This document shows positions 40,721 through 52,694 of a stretch of 64,000 nucleotides of DNA, in pieces. Position 1 is the first letter of the stretch. The number at the start of each line of letters is the position of its first letter. Under the pieces are notes generated by a model that was not told the origin of the DNA, did not search any database, and worked only from the letters and a program-made list of their open reading frames with translations. The position numbers and the translations under genes were made by a program. Source of the DNA: Thelonectria olida (lineage: Eukaryota > Ascomycota > Sordariomycetes > Hypocreales > Nectriaceae); assembly GCA_020736575.1 (NCBI GenBank), contig JAGPYM010000002.1:310001-374000 (forward strand). The letters are read 5' to 3'.

Positions 40721-41358
40721 ATGAGCAGACCCCCCCCAAAAAAAAATCTTCTGGACCAAACTCAACAAAAGCAACGCATATATCGGTTTTAGACTAGGAC
40801 TGGGCAAGGACTAAAGAAAAAACTGCATTCGGATGATGAGCCTTGTCTGTCGCTCAGTTTTGGAGGAAGGATGGTTTATCACTCTGCTCAAGCGTGTGTG
40901 TAACCTCTGGACTCTGAACTGTATGCGATCTGAATACCCTCACGGGTGTTGGGATGATCAAAGAGAGCCCTGACGATTGCGAGATGATGTGTGGAGACGT
41001 GGTTACGACTTGGGCTGTTGGATCATCAAGCGATGATGGTTGAAAGCTGGATGTTTGATGACTTTTGAAGACTGGACGACATGGCAGCATGTTTCAACGA
41101 AAGCCACGGAAAACCATGATCTCAGAATTAAAATGTAAAAATTGACCGTCTGGTTCATGAGAATTGTCCCAGAGTACCCTCGCTCCTTCGCGCCTAAATG
41201 TTCCCGATCCGTACTTGCAATTCCTCCGAAAGACCATTCTATAATACTAATCCCATATGGATTCCCGAATCGTATACCAATCTAGTCGGTATTTTTCCCT
41301 TTTTAATAGTTTGCGTCATCCGTAATCAGGGCCCTGACCGATACTATGACAATGCGAC
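40721..41358. other. Convergent intergenic region
   Basis: 3' ends of RIO1 and the Zn2Cys6 gene. It contains a C-run followed by an A-run at about 40730-40747. No gene seen. Confidence 0.4.
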
Positions 41359-44016
41359 CTAAAAGTAGAACTGCTGCTGTGGTTGTCCAGGAGGCGGCTG
41401 AGCCAGAAAGTCAAAGTTCAGCGAATCCATTCCTGAGTTCCACGGATCAGGTGATTCTGACAAGTCAGCCACGCCCGGGGACAGAGACAGAGGATGCGGG
41501 TGGAAACACATACCACCCCAGATCGACTCGTACAGGTCCATTGGCGCCATGTACTGCGTGGGATCAACGCTGATGGTGCCCATGTTGTCGAGTTGGAGAT
41601 TGTTGGGCTGCATCTGCTGACCGTAGGGGATCCTGGACGCGTCACGTTAGAAATAAGCAACATGGTGGAGAGAAAGTGGCGAGATAAAAAGACGCACCCG
41701 GCGAACTCTTGCAATGCCGCACCCCCGTTCTGCATCTCGGCCATGGCCATGGCAGCGTCTTCCCGTGGGTCGCCTCCTTGCGGTACACTACGGAATTGAC
41801 CGTTGTTTTGAGCCATAGGCTGACCGCCGGGGCCGAAAGGGAGCAGTGGTGTCCTCGTTCCACTACCGCTCGCCGATGACTCCCCCTCCTTCTTAAAGTT
41901 GGAGCCGACAAGACTGCCGTGGTCGTATATGTTCTTTAACGCCGTGAGAGCTCTCCACAAAGGCCCTGATAGTTCGATATCCTTATCTGTCGTCATTACG
42001 TGGGGCTCCGCAGAGCCTTCGTCCTTGGCCGCCGTGGCCGAGAGTGCGGCAATCAGATCACCTTGTAGCTGCCGAACTTCCGGATCGGTTTTGCTCTCCG
42101 AGAGTATTCCTAACAGCAGCGCAGATGATAGACCGTGGTAGGTAAATGCCCAGCTCCTCGTCGGGATAGCGGACAGTTGGTGCATTGCGAGGAACATTCG
42201 GACTGTCTCGGTCAGATTAGTCTTGCACCGGTCAGCTAGCTCCTTCTTCTGTTCCGGGTCGTAGTCGCAGTCTCTCCGCAAACCTGGACGGCATGCGACT
42301 GAAATGACAAAGGAGGTATGGAGGCGGATGGCATAATGCTGGAGCCTATCGAGCGCCGTCTTGCAGCTTTCCTTGAATCGCAATTGAGCACACGCGCGTC
42401 CTCGGAGGGCTTCAACGGCTTCGCAATTCTCGACGATTTGAGCATATGTGGTGCTGGCAACCATATCGGGGTTTAGACGGCGGGATATTATGTCCATGAG
42501 GTGATACATGGTCTCGAGATATGAATAGTTGCCATTAGGGTCGGTCGAGCTAACAGGGATTGGACAGCAGGCGAAGCTGGTCATGGGCGACCTAGACAAA
42601 TCGGTCAGTGGTTGAGCTCGTGATGTCTTGTGACAAATTCTCCTACCTGTCAAAGGAGAGCGAGGTCAGGGTATCGTGCCAGACACAGCTCCACCAGAGC
42701 CTTCTCCGAATCATCTCCTTGGATTGGGTGTTTGGAGGGGTGCTGGCGCGACTCTCGCTGGGGGTTGACCGATGCAAACCAAGCGACTGTGCTAGGCGAC
42801 ATGTTAGACCCATCAATGCCCATGATGCCTCGGCTTTCATGTCGTTGAGAAGGACAAAGCTGGTAAGAAGAAGAGCTTGGATTGAGTCGAAGGATGGTCT
42901 AATGGGTTAGCTGGGAATCAATAAAACGGGGAGTGAGGATCAACCATACCGGAGAAGGAAGTTTCCGAGTCGGAGGAAATGAAATGAAATTTGGATGTAT
43001 CTTTGGGAGTCTCTGGTGCGAATGTGGTATGGCGACTCATGGTACTGCGAGCCGACCGCCAAGACGGCAAAAAGAATGGCAAGCCATGAGGCAGTAACGG
43101 GTTTGGATGACCTGGCCCCGTTGGTCGCGTTGCGAGATCGATCTTCGAGATAGACCATGAGCTTTGCCTCGAGATCGTCTACATCCATAACAAACCCCCA
43201 GAAGGGCTGCGGTATTTCCTTGTATGCACGGAAGAGCCTGAACGTCGTTTATTAGCAATTGTACTGGAATTGGCGTATGCCAGAAGCTGAAGACTGACTT
43301 TACGACTTCTCGGTCTGATGGAAGCTCAGTCGATATGTCTTGGGTCATCCGTTGTAGATGGTGAGCCGACATGAGCGGGAAAGGGGCTGAAGTGTCCAAG
43401 CCGAGGATGGATCGCATATCCTGGCGGATGTCGACGCTGTCATTTTTGTTCATTGGAGACGACTGTTCTCGTAGGAGAGCCGGTATACTGTTCTTTCCGA
43501 GGTATCGGTCTCCCGCGATCTCTTGCTCTTCTATACTGGCTGTGGTGTTTTGGTTAGTGGTGTGACCCGAGTCAGCCGGAGATTGAGGTGAAGCTTGCCA
43601 ATGGTACGCGGCCAACTGTCCTGGCGCTCGACTTTGCGCACTGGATCCTCTCTCACGTCAGAGAAAGAGTGCGTCCTCTTTCGAGTTGGCTGCTGGCTGG
43701 TCTCTGAGGGCGCGCCAGACGCGTTCTTTGAGGTAGAGGAGCGATTGGGCTTATAGGAGCATAACCGAGGATGTTCTCTCTTGACGCAATTCTCACACGG
43801 CTGTTTGTTGTCACACTTGACCTTGCGTTGGCGACACGGCCAGCAAGCAGTACCTGTTTGAGGGTCAGTAGCTGGTATGGGACAGATGGATGGTGTTGAG
43901 ACGACGACAGTCTTACCATATCGAACCTTGCGATGGGAATGGATGATACGACTCGCCTCCTCGGGCGTCAGCTCATCAAGGGCGACCCGGTCGTCTGGAC
44001 TGGGGTTCTCAGCCAT
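41359..44016 (-). CDS. Zn2Cys6 fungal-specific transcription factor
   Basis: Binuclear zinc-cluster regulator of about 750 residues. The DNA-binding cluster is CWPCRQRKVKCDNKQPCENC, followed by the last Cys in HPRLCSYKPN. The middle homology region (Fungal_trans) includes FRAYKEIPQPFWGFV, SQRYIQISFHFLRLGNFL, WALMGLTCRLAQSLGLHR, and RRRLWWSCVWHDTLTSLSF. A Gln/Pro-rich C-terminus ends GQPQQQFYF. Introns: 43854-43916 (63 nt, just before the cluster), 43238-43298, 42899-42949, 42592-42646, 41633-41697 and probably 41457-41513 (57 nt). The first and last are multiples of three without stops. One junction is unsettled: continuity near 43616-43656 needs a 41-nt intron (GTGAGA...GACAG), unusually short, or the gene carries a frameshift there. 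Divergent from the RdRP gene. Confidence 0.85.
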
Positions 44017-45130
44017 GATTCAGGTACAAAGCGGGTGTGCGGCTCCAAAAGGGCAGCCACACAGCGAACAGGATACGCGATAATTGCTGAGCGGATGCTT
44101 GCTTTGGGCTGCAAGTGCAAGACCAAGACAAACCAGAGCGAGGGGATCACAAATGCCGAACTCCGAGCGACTCCATGCGGGCGGCGAGGGGAAAAAGATC
44201 GGGCGGAGAGCTCAGAGAGGAGGAAGAGCGGGGCCGCGTCGGCGTTGACTTTGGGCCAGTGGCTCTTTCCCAGAGAGTGCTTGCAGCCTGAGGGTGCAAG
44301 ATGGGGCCGCAGCCACGGCAACCAATGAAGCGACGAGATTAGCCCCGGGGAACGGATTATCTCTGTGCCGACTGTTTCCCAATGTAGCTTCCCCATGCTC
44401 GATCCCCCCAGACTCTACGGATACCTTGATGAACTTACTTCGCATGCACCACTCAAGCCCGTCAATTCAGGCAAGTTTCGTCTTCGCCGCAGCTGGCCGC
44501 ATTGCCGCAGAACGCCGCTTCTTCACCGCTAGCTCGTCGGAGATGTTATGAACAATTGGGCTACCTGGTACTAAATTCAAGTGGTGGCGGGTGTGAACGG
44601 TTTCCGCATAGTTTGAACAATTAAGCTCCAACGCTCCCGCAACCACGTAGATACCAAGACAGCTGGAATTATAGGCGCAGTAAACACTGAGAAAAAGGCC
44701 AATGTGATCAATGCAAACGCCATGTGATAGGCATGGCGCAAACATGGAGTCAATCTAATCAGGCGGGCCCTCACGTGAGTTTGCCAGCTCTGTTTTCGCA
44801 ATTTGGGCTGTGCGAACGGATTCACTGCTGCGCAGCAAAGAGCGCAATTGCCCTGCTGCTCTCCGCTGTGTGCTACGAGGCCGTTCGTCTTCTACTCTTC
44901 GAGTTGCGGCCTCTTTTGACCTTTGACTCCTCTTCTCCCTGGTATTTTTGCTTTGGAACTGCCCATTGACTCGGCACACTCACTTCTCCTCGAGAGACGG
45001 AGATATCGATTTGCATCTACCCCGCCACCCGTCTATAACATCCACTTTTGGTATTCCTTCCCGCTCCCGCCCACCATCATCCCTAGTTCGCTCGACTGTT
45101 ACCGCCACTGGCCTGTCGCAGTCGATTCTC
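44017..45130. promoter_or_regulatory. Divergent promoter region, Zn2Cys6 factor and RdRP
   Basis: 1.1 kb shared upstream region. The last 250 nt before the RdRP start are pyrimidine-rich on the plus strand (CCTCTTTTGACCTTTGACTC and similar), as in fungal leaders. No gene seen. Confidence 0.4.
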
Positions 45131-48100
45131 ATGGAGGCGCATCATCAGCCCTCCGGCAAGCAGGCGGCCCTTGACCGCACCATCCTGTCGCTCAACACCG
45201 ACTTCAACCTGCATCTGCAAGTTCCCGACCAGAACCTGCCTCCCAGTAAACGCCGGCTGCAGGTTCGCACTGAGGAACAAGAGCGCGTAGACAAGATCTA
45301 CAACCGCGCCCACTGCCTGATATTTCAGGATCCTGGCCATCTGTCAACGAGTATTGGTCGTTTCCGTAACCAGGCCGAAGACTTGATTCGCAGCTGGACA
45401 ATCGAGAAGAAGCAACATGCCGACACTCCGACGAGCTTCTACGATGACCCACATAGCGTCAGTCCAGGCGTTGAGGAACGGGCCGCCCTCCAGAAGCTTT
45501 TGTTGAGCTTGCTCGAGCACAAGACGTTGAACCCTAGCCGGTTCAAGCCAGCCCCGGCCCCGGCTCCGAAGAACGGGTCGTCCAAGAGAGCATCTCGGGA
45601 ATTTCCGAGCCCCGAACCAAAGCGGTGTAAGGACCGGCCGGCCCAGTTGGACCCCTCCTGTCGAGCGGAGAGTGTTGATGACATCCCAGTACGAACTAAA
45701 GCTTCGATACGCCCGCCATCAGCCCTCTCCAGTCGAGATGGGAGCACCGTCAACGGCGATGGGTGCTTGACATCGTTTACTCAGTCTCGGCCTTCTTTCG
45801 CCAGTCGCTCTATGATATCTTCAAGAGCTTCTTTTGCACCTTCGGTCTTCTCTACCACCACCCGCGGTGATATCTCGGACAGCCAGACCACCGTGCAAAC
45901 CAACTTTGACTCTTTCGCCTACGATCCAGAGTCTTTGCAGTCCTCGCGCAGGTCGTTTCGCAGTCGACAATATGACGGCATGCAGAGGGAGGTGCATCCT
46001 CCCAATCGGGTCTTGAACTACTCCCAAGAAATGGTAGACGTGCGTATCCCAGCTTCTACAACGCTCACGCAAAGCCAACCTGCCCCAGTTCCCTTGGATC
46101 CTCCATGCAACATATGGCGTAAGTCAACTTCCGTAATGCATCCTGATAGAGACAGCCCTGACCGACAACAGCAAAATTCCCTTCGCCTGCTCTGAACCAG
46201 GCCCCCTTAATCCTCATTTGGGAACTGACGAGAGCTGCGGCATACTGCAATGTTGACTTGACCCAGTGGAATGTCCCATACAGGTGCAATGAGAGTTGGC
46301 ATAACCAGACCAAGTTCAGAGCCCAGATAATTTCTCACCCCCTGTTCATCGGCAAAGGCCTACCTCCCTCGTGCGATTCTAAAACGTGGACGGCGGCCTT
46401 GGAAACCTTCACCGTGGGCCCTAAGATGGTTGGCTTGGTTGCCGAATTGGATTACAATGAGGATGCCTCGGGACCCCCTTTCATTCTCAAGTTTTGCAAA
46501 CCCAGTCTGAAGCTTGGCAATCGCCTGTCGCGCAGATTTGGGGCTGATCGATTTCTGGAGATTCTGCTCCCAGCTCGAAATTCGAAAAGGGAAAAGAAAG
46601 ACCGGGAGGGATTAGAGGAGATGATCCAATGGCTGACTGGAGTGTCGCACTACTTTGCAGGACGTACCTGGATCCCTTTCTACACAAACGAAGGCAAAAA
46701 GACCAAAAAGAAGGGTGTCATGGGATCCGATGAGGACCCCTGGAATCCTGACACCAAAAAGGCTCGCAACATTGTTCAAGACCGTGTATACCTTTTCGCA
46801 GGCGACGGCAATCAGTTTCGGATGCGCCAGCCCGGAACCATCTTTCCACCTTTAGAGGAAGCCTTGTCCCTTTCAAGTCGCACCAAAATGAAGCTCTGCG
46901 ATCTCTTGAGCTGGGCCGTCAGCATTGAGAAGAATGCCAAGCAGCCCATCACCAAGCTCTTTTCTCGCCTTGCACTGAGTAAGAAGAAAACTGTGCCGTA
47001 TGGATGAACCTACTGACCTCCTTCTGCCAGGTCTCAGCAGTACGTGGCCAACAGTAGTACTTGAACGTGAACAGATTCATCGGCGGGGATCCGACATAAA
47101 AAATGAAGATCCGAGTGGCAAAACCGGTAAGGTCATGAACGATGGAATCGGAAGAATGTCTCGGAGTCTTGCCCGCAAGGTGTCGAGCTCTCTCGGTCTC
47201 TCAGACACCCCGTGTGGCTTTCAAGCGCGAATCGGCAGTGCCAAAGGGATGTGGATTGTTGATACCGAAGACGGCGGGCTCGATGATAAGGACTGGATCG
47301 AGACATATCCGTCGCAAGAGAAATGGGATTGCGATTTTCTGGATATTTACCACAGGACCTTCGAAGTCCGCGACTACCCACGGGAACTGAGAACGGCATC
47401 GTTGAATCAACAATTCATACCCGTGCTCGAGGCACAGTCACCCGAGCCTGGCCTTATGCGCAAGACGCTCGGCAAGCTTCTTGTTGAGGGCCTCCAAAAG
47501 GAGATTGACGAGCAAAGAGAGGCCATGAATCACCCTATGGACTTTCGGTCTTGGTTAAAGAGGGCTGGCCCTTCTTCGGAAGATCAAGCAACTCATGGGA
47601 TTGTGCCATTTGTTGGCGGGCTGCCAGACCGGGACGAGGATACCATGGCTTATCTCCTTGACGCTGGATTCCAGCTCGATGGTCAGAGGTTTCTCCACGA
47701 TCTTGCCATTTCATTTCGACGCCAGCAGATGGACAAGCTGAAGGACAGGATGAAGATCCAGGTCCCCCGGTCAACGTATGCTTTCATGGTTGTCGACTTT
47801 ACCGGAGAGTTGGCGGAAGGCGAAGTTCAACTTGCCTTTTCTTCCAAGTTTCAGCTCGGTGAAGACTCGGACACTCTGCTGGATGGCATTGATGTTCTCG
47901 TTGCCAGATCCCCCGCTCATTTCGCCAGTGACATCCAGAAGGTAAAGGCAGTCTTCAAACCAAGCTTGAGAAAGCTCAAGGATGTCATTGTGTTTTCCGT
48001 CAGAGGAGACACGCCATTAGCTGACCTGTTGTCTGGTGGTGATTACGATGGCGATAGGGCTTGGGTGTGTTGGGATCCTGAAATTGTGCGGAACTTTAAC

Positions 48101-49162
48101 AGCTCGCCGGTACCTGATCAACCTGATCTTATTGGCCAGGGATACATTCGGAAGTTCGACACGAGCGTCCAGTCCATCATCGACGCCCATAATGACATGG
48201 ACTCGGCTTGCGCTTCATTCATGCGACAGGCCATGGCTTTTAACATGCAGCCCCCCATGTTGGGAATCTGCACCAACTTCAAAGAGCGTCACTGTTACTT
48301 TGAGAACAGCGTCACATGCCAGACTGCAGTCGTCCTGTGCACCTTGGTCGGGTTCCTCGTCGATCAAAGTAAACAAGGGTTGCTTTTTACCGATGACGAC
48401 TTCAAGCGGCTAAAGGCGGACATGAGTATGAAGTCAAAGGAGCTTGAATACTCAAAAAGGTCAAGTACAAGCTATGCCAACCGCAATGGATTCGTCCACA
48501 TTCTGGACTATTTGAAATTTGACGTTGCACTCGCCGCCATCGAAAAGATCCGAGAGAGATTCAACAAATCAATCGATCTAACGCATGTACACCACTGGGA
48601 TCCTGACTTGGTGCAACTTTTCAAGGAGCTCGAGAAGGAAAAGGATTCTAGAACAATGCAGGCACTCTTGAAGCACCTGCGCGCGGAAATCGACAAAGTG
48701 GCGGATGAATGGTCAGTGAAGATGGCGCCGGGTCAACAGCAAGAGGGGTCCGAATACAACTCAAGGGTCAAGGAGCTTTTCGATGCTTGGACCTCGATTG
48801 AACCTCCACCCGAGCTCAAGCACTCTAAGCTGGTGACACTATACTGCGAGCCTTGGAAGGGAGACCCGGCGAGGAGCAAATGGGCGCTGCTCAAAGCATC
48901 CATGTTGTTCAAGCTTCACTACAAGCGCCAGATGACATGGCGACTTGCAGGACAGCAGCTTTGCTGGATCAAGGCCATGGTGACGAGCGCTGCAGCAGGG
49001 GGGAGCGCCGTGGCTGTCACGCCGCAGATGTGGAGTGTGCTGAAGCCAGACTCGAGGAAGATCACGGCGCTTGCTGCTGGACGCGAGGACAATGAGAGCA
49101 TCCAGGCTCTTGAGGAGACGATGGAATTCGACGACGAAGGTCTTCCCTTTGACGATGCCTAG
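45131..49162 (+). CDS. RNA-dependent RNA polymerase, QDE-1/RRP-type
   Basis: Cellular RdRP of RNA silencing, about 1308 residues, making double-stranded or aberrant RNA for Dicer. Exons 45131-46118, 46172-46978, 47031-49162; introns of 53 and 52 nt in phase. The N-terminal third is Ser-rich and probably disordered. The polymerase core carries RIGSAKGMWIVD, PRSTYAFMVVDFTGEL, VLVARSPAHFASDIQKVKAV and the catalytic metal-binding loop LLSGGDYDGDRAW (DYDGD near residue 936), then ERHCYFENSVTC and a helical C-terminus. DYDGD rather than the DLDGD of many SAD-1-like enzymes favours the QDE-1/RRP-3 side, which is my inference. Start at 45131; the frame is open from 44948, but that part resembles leader sequence. 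Confidence 0.92.
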
Positions 49163-49636
49163 GCGCTTTTGTTTCGGAGGCAAGATGGCTTACAAGGGTG
49201 CATTCTTACGGGATTCGGTGACGAGGGCGAGGGAAGCTTGTCCGGCGTGATGGTCTTGCAGGAACCGGACGTGTTCAAGGGAAGGCTCCCGAATGACCAA
49301 GGCTTTGTTTTGGGACTGATAACATTTCGCTGTTTACGGCTGGCTTTCGGGTTAGGGGAGCGCTTAGGGAAATGAGGGTTGTTGGGTTTGTGCTTGAGTA
49401 CTATAAAGGCTTTGCTTGAGATATCCGGACTGTTTGGAGGCGCGAGGGAATAAACGACGAGATGATTATTGATGCTGGTTTCTTGTTGATGCTTATTAAA
49501 CTGTTTACTGACTTGTAGATGGATGTATCTCATTACGCATTACGCCAACCAACTGATCCAAAGCTTTGCGCTTGCTGCGGGATCTGACGTGATTCCGTCG
49601 ACTATGTACATCACATCGTCTTGTGCCTCTCGTCGT
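49163..49636. other. Convergent intergenic region
   Basis: Between the RdRP and methyltransferase 3' ends. No gene seen. Confidence 0.4.
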
Positions 49637-50872
49637 CTACACTACCAGCTGCTCGTCCTCGCTATCCTTGCTCCCCAGCGGTCGCCGGCCATAGACAATT
49701 GTACTGCACACGCCAACGTCAGTAACAAGCGAACCAACCCTCACACATGACGAAGTAGGTAATTCAGGAAGTCAACTCACCATTGAACCCACGCAAAATT
49801 CGTCTTCTTCCTCATCTCCCGCCTAAACTGCGCCAGCAGCACCGTGACCTCGTCCTTGGCCCAGCCCAGCACCTGCGTCAGCATCATCATGCCGAACCCC
49901 TCGATGCTCTCGTCCAGCGCCATCTGGAACAGGATGCCCGCCCGCTGCAGCCGCGGGTCCTTGGGCCACCCGTGCATCGGCGCCTTCACCTTCTTCTCGA
50001 CCACGTCCACAAACCCCGCCGCCACTAGCCCGTCGCGCATCGTGTGCCCCTTGGTCACCGCAAACGACCGCCCCATCTTCTCGCCGCCCTCGTAGAACAG
50101 GTCCGCCCAGCGGTTGAAGATGTGGTCGGCGGGGAGGTCGGCGTGGTCCGACTGCAGCTTGACGTCGCACTCGAGGTGCTGGATCCAGCCGCCGGGCGCG
50201 AGGTGGCGGTACGTCTTGCGGTAGAGGTCGTGCCAGTCGGGGATGCTGCCGTACAGGGAGCGCAGGTGCACAAAGTCGAAGTGCTCCGTGGGCCACGTCC
50301 AGTCTTGGAGGCAGTCGTCGATGACGAATTGGCAGTTGGGCGGCGACCAGGCGGGCTGGATGGGACTGAGGTCGGTGCCGGTGACTTCTGCTTGGGGGTA
50401 CGAACTGTTGCGACGTGGGTTAGACGAGGGCGAAAGGGGCCATGGCGAGGGAGGGTTCTCACTCTGCAAAGTCAATGGCCCAGATGCCTGTGCCAGTGCC
50501 AACGTCCAGAACGCGGCCCGGGTTGTCGCCAATCGGCGCAAAGAACAGCTCGTTGTCGAGCGTCATAAGTAGGGCATTATGGATCATGTCGAGGCCATTG
50601 TTCTGCTGCTCGTCGTTGGGGCCCCAGTACTCGGTCGTCTTGATGTTCTGGTAGGTTCGGCCGTGGAGACGTCGGTAGTCGAGGATGCTCTCGGAGAGGG
50701 ACGTGGTGGACGAGGCGACGGAGCCGAGGGCCGAGTCTGCGTCCGAGTCGGAGTCGACGTCGTCTTGGTGTTGTTGGTGCTGGTGTTGCTCGAGGCCAGG
50801 GCTGGCCTGGAGTGGTGGTGAGTCGGCTCCTTTGGGAGGCGACGTCGGAGGGGGAGTCTTTTGCCCCGTCAT
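49637..50872 (-). CDS. LaeA-like SAM-dependent methyltransferase
   Basis: Class I methyltransferase of the fungal LaeA/UMTA group, 366 residues. Low-complexity N-terminus (Pro, Gln/His runs, then DSDSDADSALGS). Before the fold comes ILDYRRLHGRTYQNIKTTEYWGPND. Motif I is RVLDVGTGTGIWAIDFAD, followed by VTGTDLSPIQPAWSPPNCQF (acidic ribose-binding residue), HFDFVHLRSLYGSI, and LAPGGWIQHLECDV. Exons 50463-50872, 49781-50404, 49637-49703; introns of 58 and 77 nt in phase, the last giving the tail CTIVYGRRPLGSKDSEDEQLVV. Members range from global secondary-metabolism regulators to small-molecule methylases; no biosynthetic cluster sits beside it, so the role is open. Confidence 0.88.
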
Positions 50873-52694
50873 TGTGCGGAGTTACGGATCACCGGAGCAG
50901 AGGAGAAGAAATGCAAGGGCAAGAGTTTGAGGGCGACAGACAGAGAGAAGAGCAAAGAGAAGCGGAGAGGGCGGGCGGGGCTTTATCAAAGCCTGGCCAT
51001 GTCCAGCCGATAGTATAGTTGAACTGCTTGGATGGTCTGAGGCTGAATGAGTTGCCCTTGAGAATTAGCAACCTCACACAACGACATTCCCGAGCACTTT
51101 GGCCCTATCAAGACTGAGGGCTTCGCTGCAGCTAGTCGGCGACCCATGTCGATAGAGCAAGCCATGTTACCCGATTATGGATATGGCGGCTGGCCAGAGT
51201 TTTGTTTGTGTGTCGAAGGGCAGGGGGATCCGAGGTGGTCAGTAATCATCAGAAGCAGAAATCGCCTTGCTCTGAGTCTGGCTGGGTAAAGATGCTATGT
51301 CTCCAATCCTCAGTCTCCATGCCCAGATGCATTTATTCGGCCATCTGGTGGTGAAGACTATCGAGCGTCACCGACAATCCCCTCGGGGACAGAGGCTGTC
51401 TGCGTCTATCTCGTACGTAGTCATGGAAGAGACACCTCGCTCACAAACCCAAACGCCAATAGTCAATAAGCCCCAAGCCCAGAACCGACTCTCAGATACT
51501 AATCAAGAAAGCTAGCAACCTCGTCCATCTCGTCCGTCTAGTCCTGTCGCCCCGTCTCCCTTGGGAATGGCGGGGGAGCCGGTCCTTTGCGCGGGGTCAC
51601 GGCCCGTTCCGCACCATTAGAATCATGGCGCCATTGTCACTGCCGCCAGTGCCGATGTCAGTGGTAGACTTGGCAGAGCCGGCAGTTGCTTAGGTCGCCA
51701 TCGAGCGAGCGAGTTGATCAAAGTGAATCCATCGCCGAGTGTCAAGTCCGCGCGAGAGGCTCTTAGGTTCGCTCCTGAATAGCGTCTGCCCGTCTTCTCC
51801 CCGCGGCACACGAGTGGCCGGACCCAATCATGCCCCGATTGACTCTCAAACCTATCAGTCGTGCAGAATCGGCCACGTCGAGTGACCGTCCCCTGCATTA
51901 GTTGTACTACACGCACAAAACCACAGCGACCTGACCGAGCCGCCCCCGAGCCTATTCCCATATGTTGGACTTGATCGGCATGTACCTCCCAGCACGCACA
52001 TGTGCAGACAGACCATCAGAAATGCCCAGGAGTACATGCCCGGAAATGGCGTGCTCGTCCTAGCAATCTATTCTTACCAACGCGCATCCACAGCACCCCC
52101 GTCTCCCCAACTCCCAACCCGCCGCGTTGGGCCCTTTTGGCATTTCCAATTTTAGGCGCCTTGCGTCGTCATCGCCTTGGGCTGACGCTTCCATGTCTTC
52201 TCTCCCCCTCATGTTTCCACGTCAAAGTCGCCCGTGTCCGTGCATGTTTGTTCTTGTCCGACGGTGAACCGGAAAGTAGACATCGTCTCAGCCGGGTTCG
52301 AGTCATTGCAAGGGAGGGGGTAACGCATTTATTGCAGAGAACATTTTTCGGAGCCGAAACACTTTCGAGTCGTGAAAGTTGAATCTTTGACTACCAGATG
52401 CAAGTCAGAAACAATTCTTGCAAATATTCAAGACTTGACAAGGAAGTTCATAACGCATGTTGGATATAAACCTCACGGCCAACACCAAGAAACAACAACT
52501 AAGAGTAGATATGAATCAATTCATAATGTAATTACACAGCATGCGTAGCAAACCTATCTACAGCATTGCACGCAGTACCCAATTCCGCAACGCCTATTGC
52601 CTTTCCCAATCATGTTCCCGAGGTATCAACGCCGTTTTCATGCAACAACTAATTAGCACAACCACCAGACTCTGCCTTTTTCGGCCGATTCGTC
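50873..52694. other. Intergenic, 1.8 kb
   Basis: No gene recognised. Frames such as 52002-52382 lack family resemblance. The 3' part includes the terminator side of the arylsulfotransferase-like gene. Confidence 0.4.
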
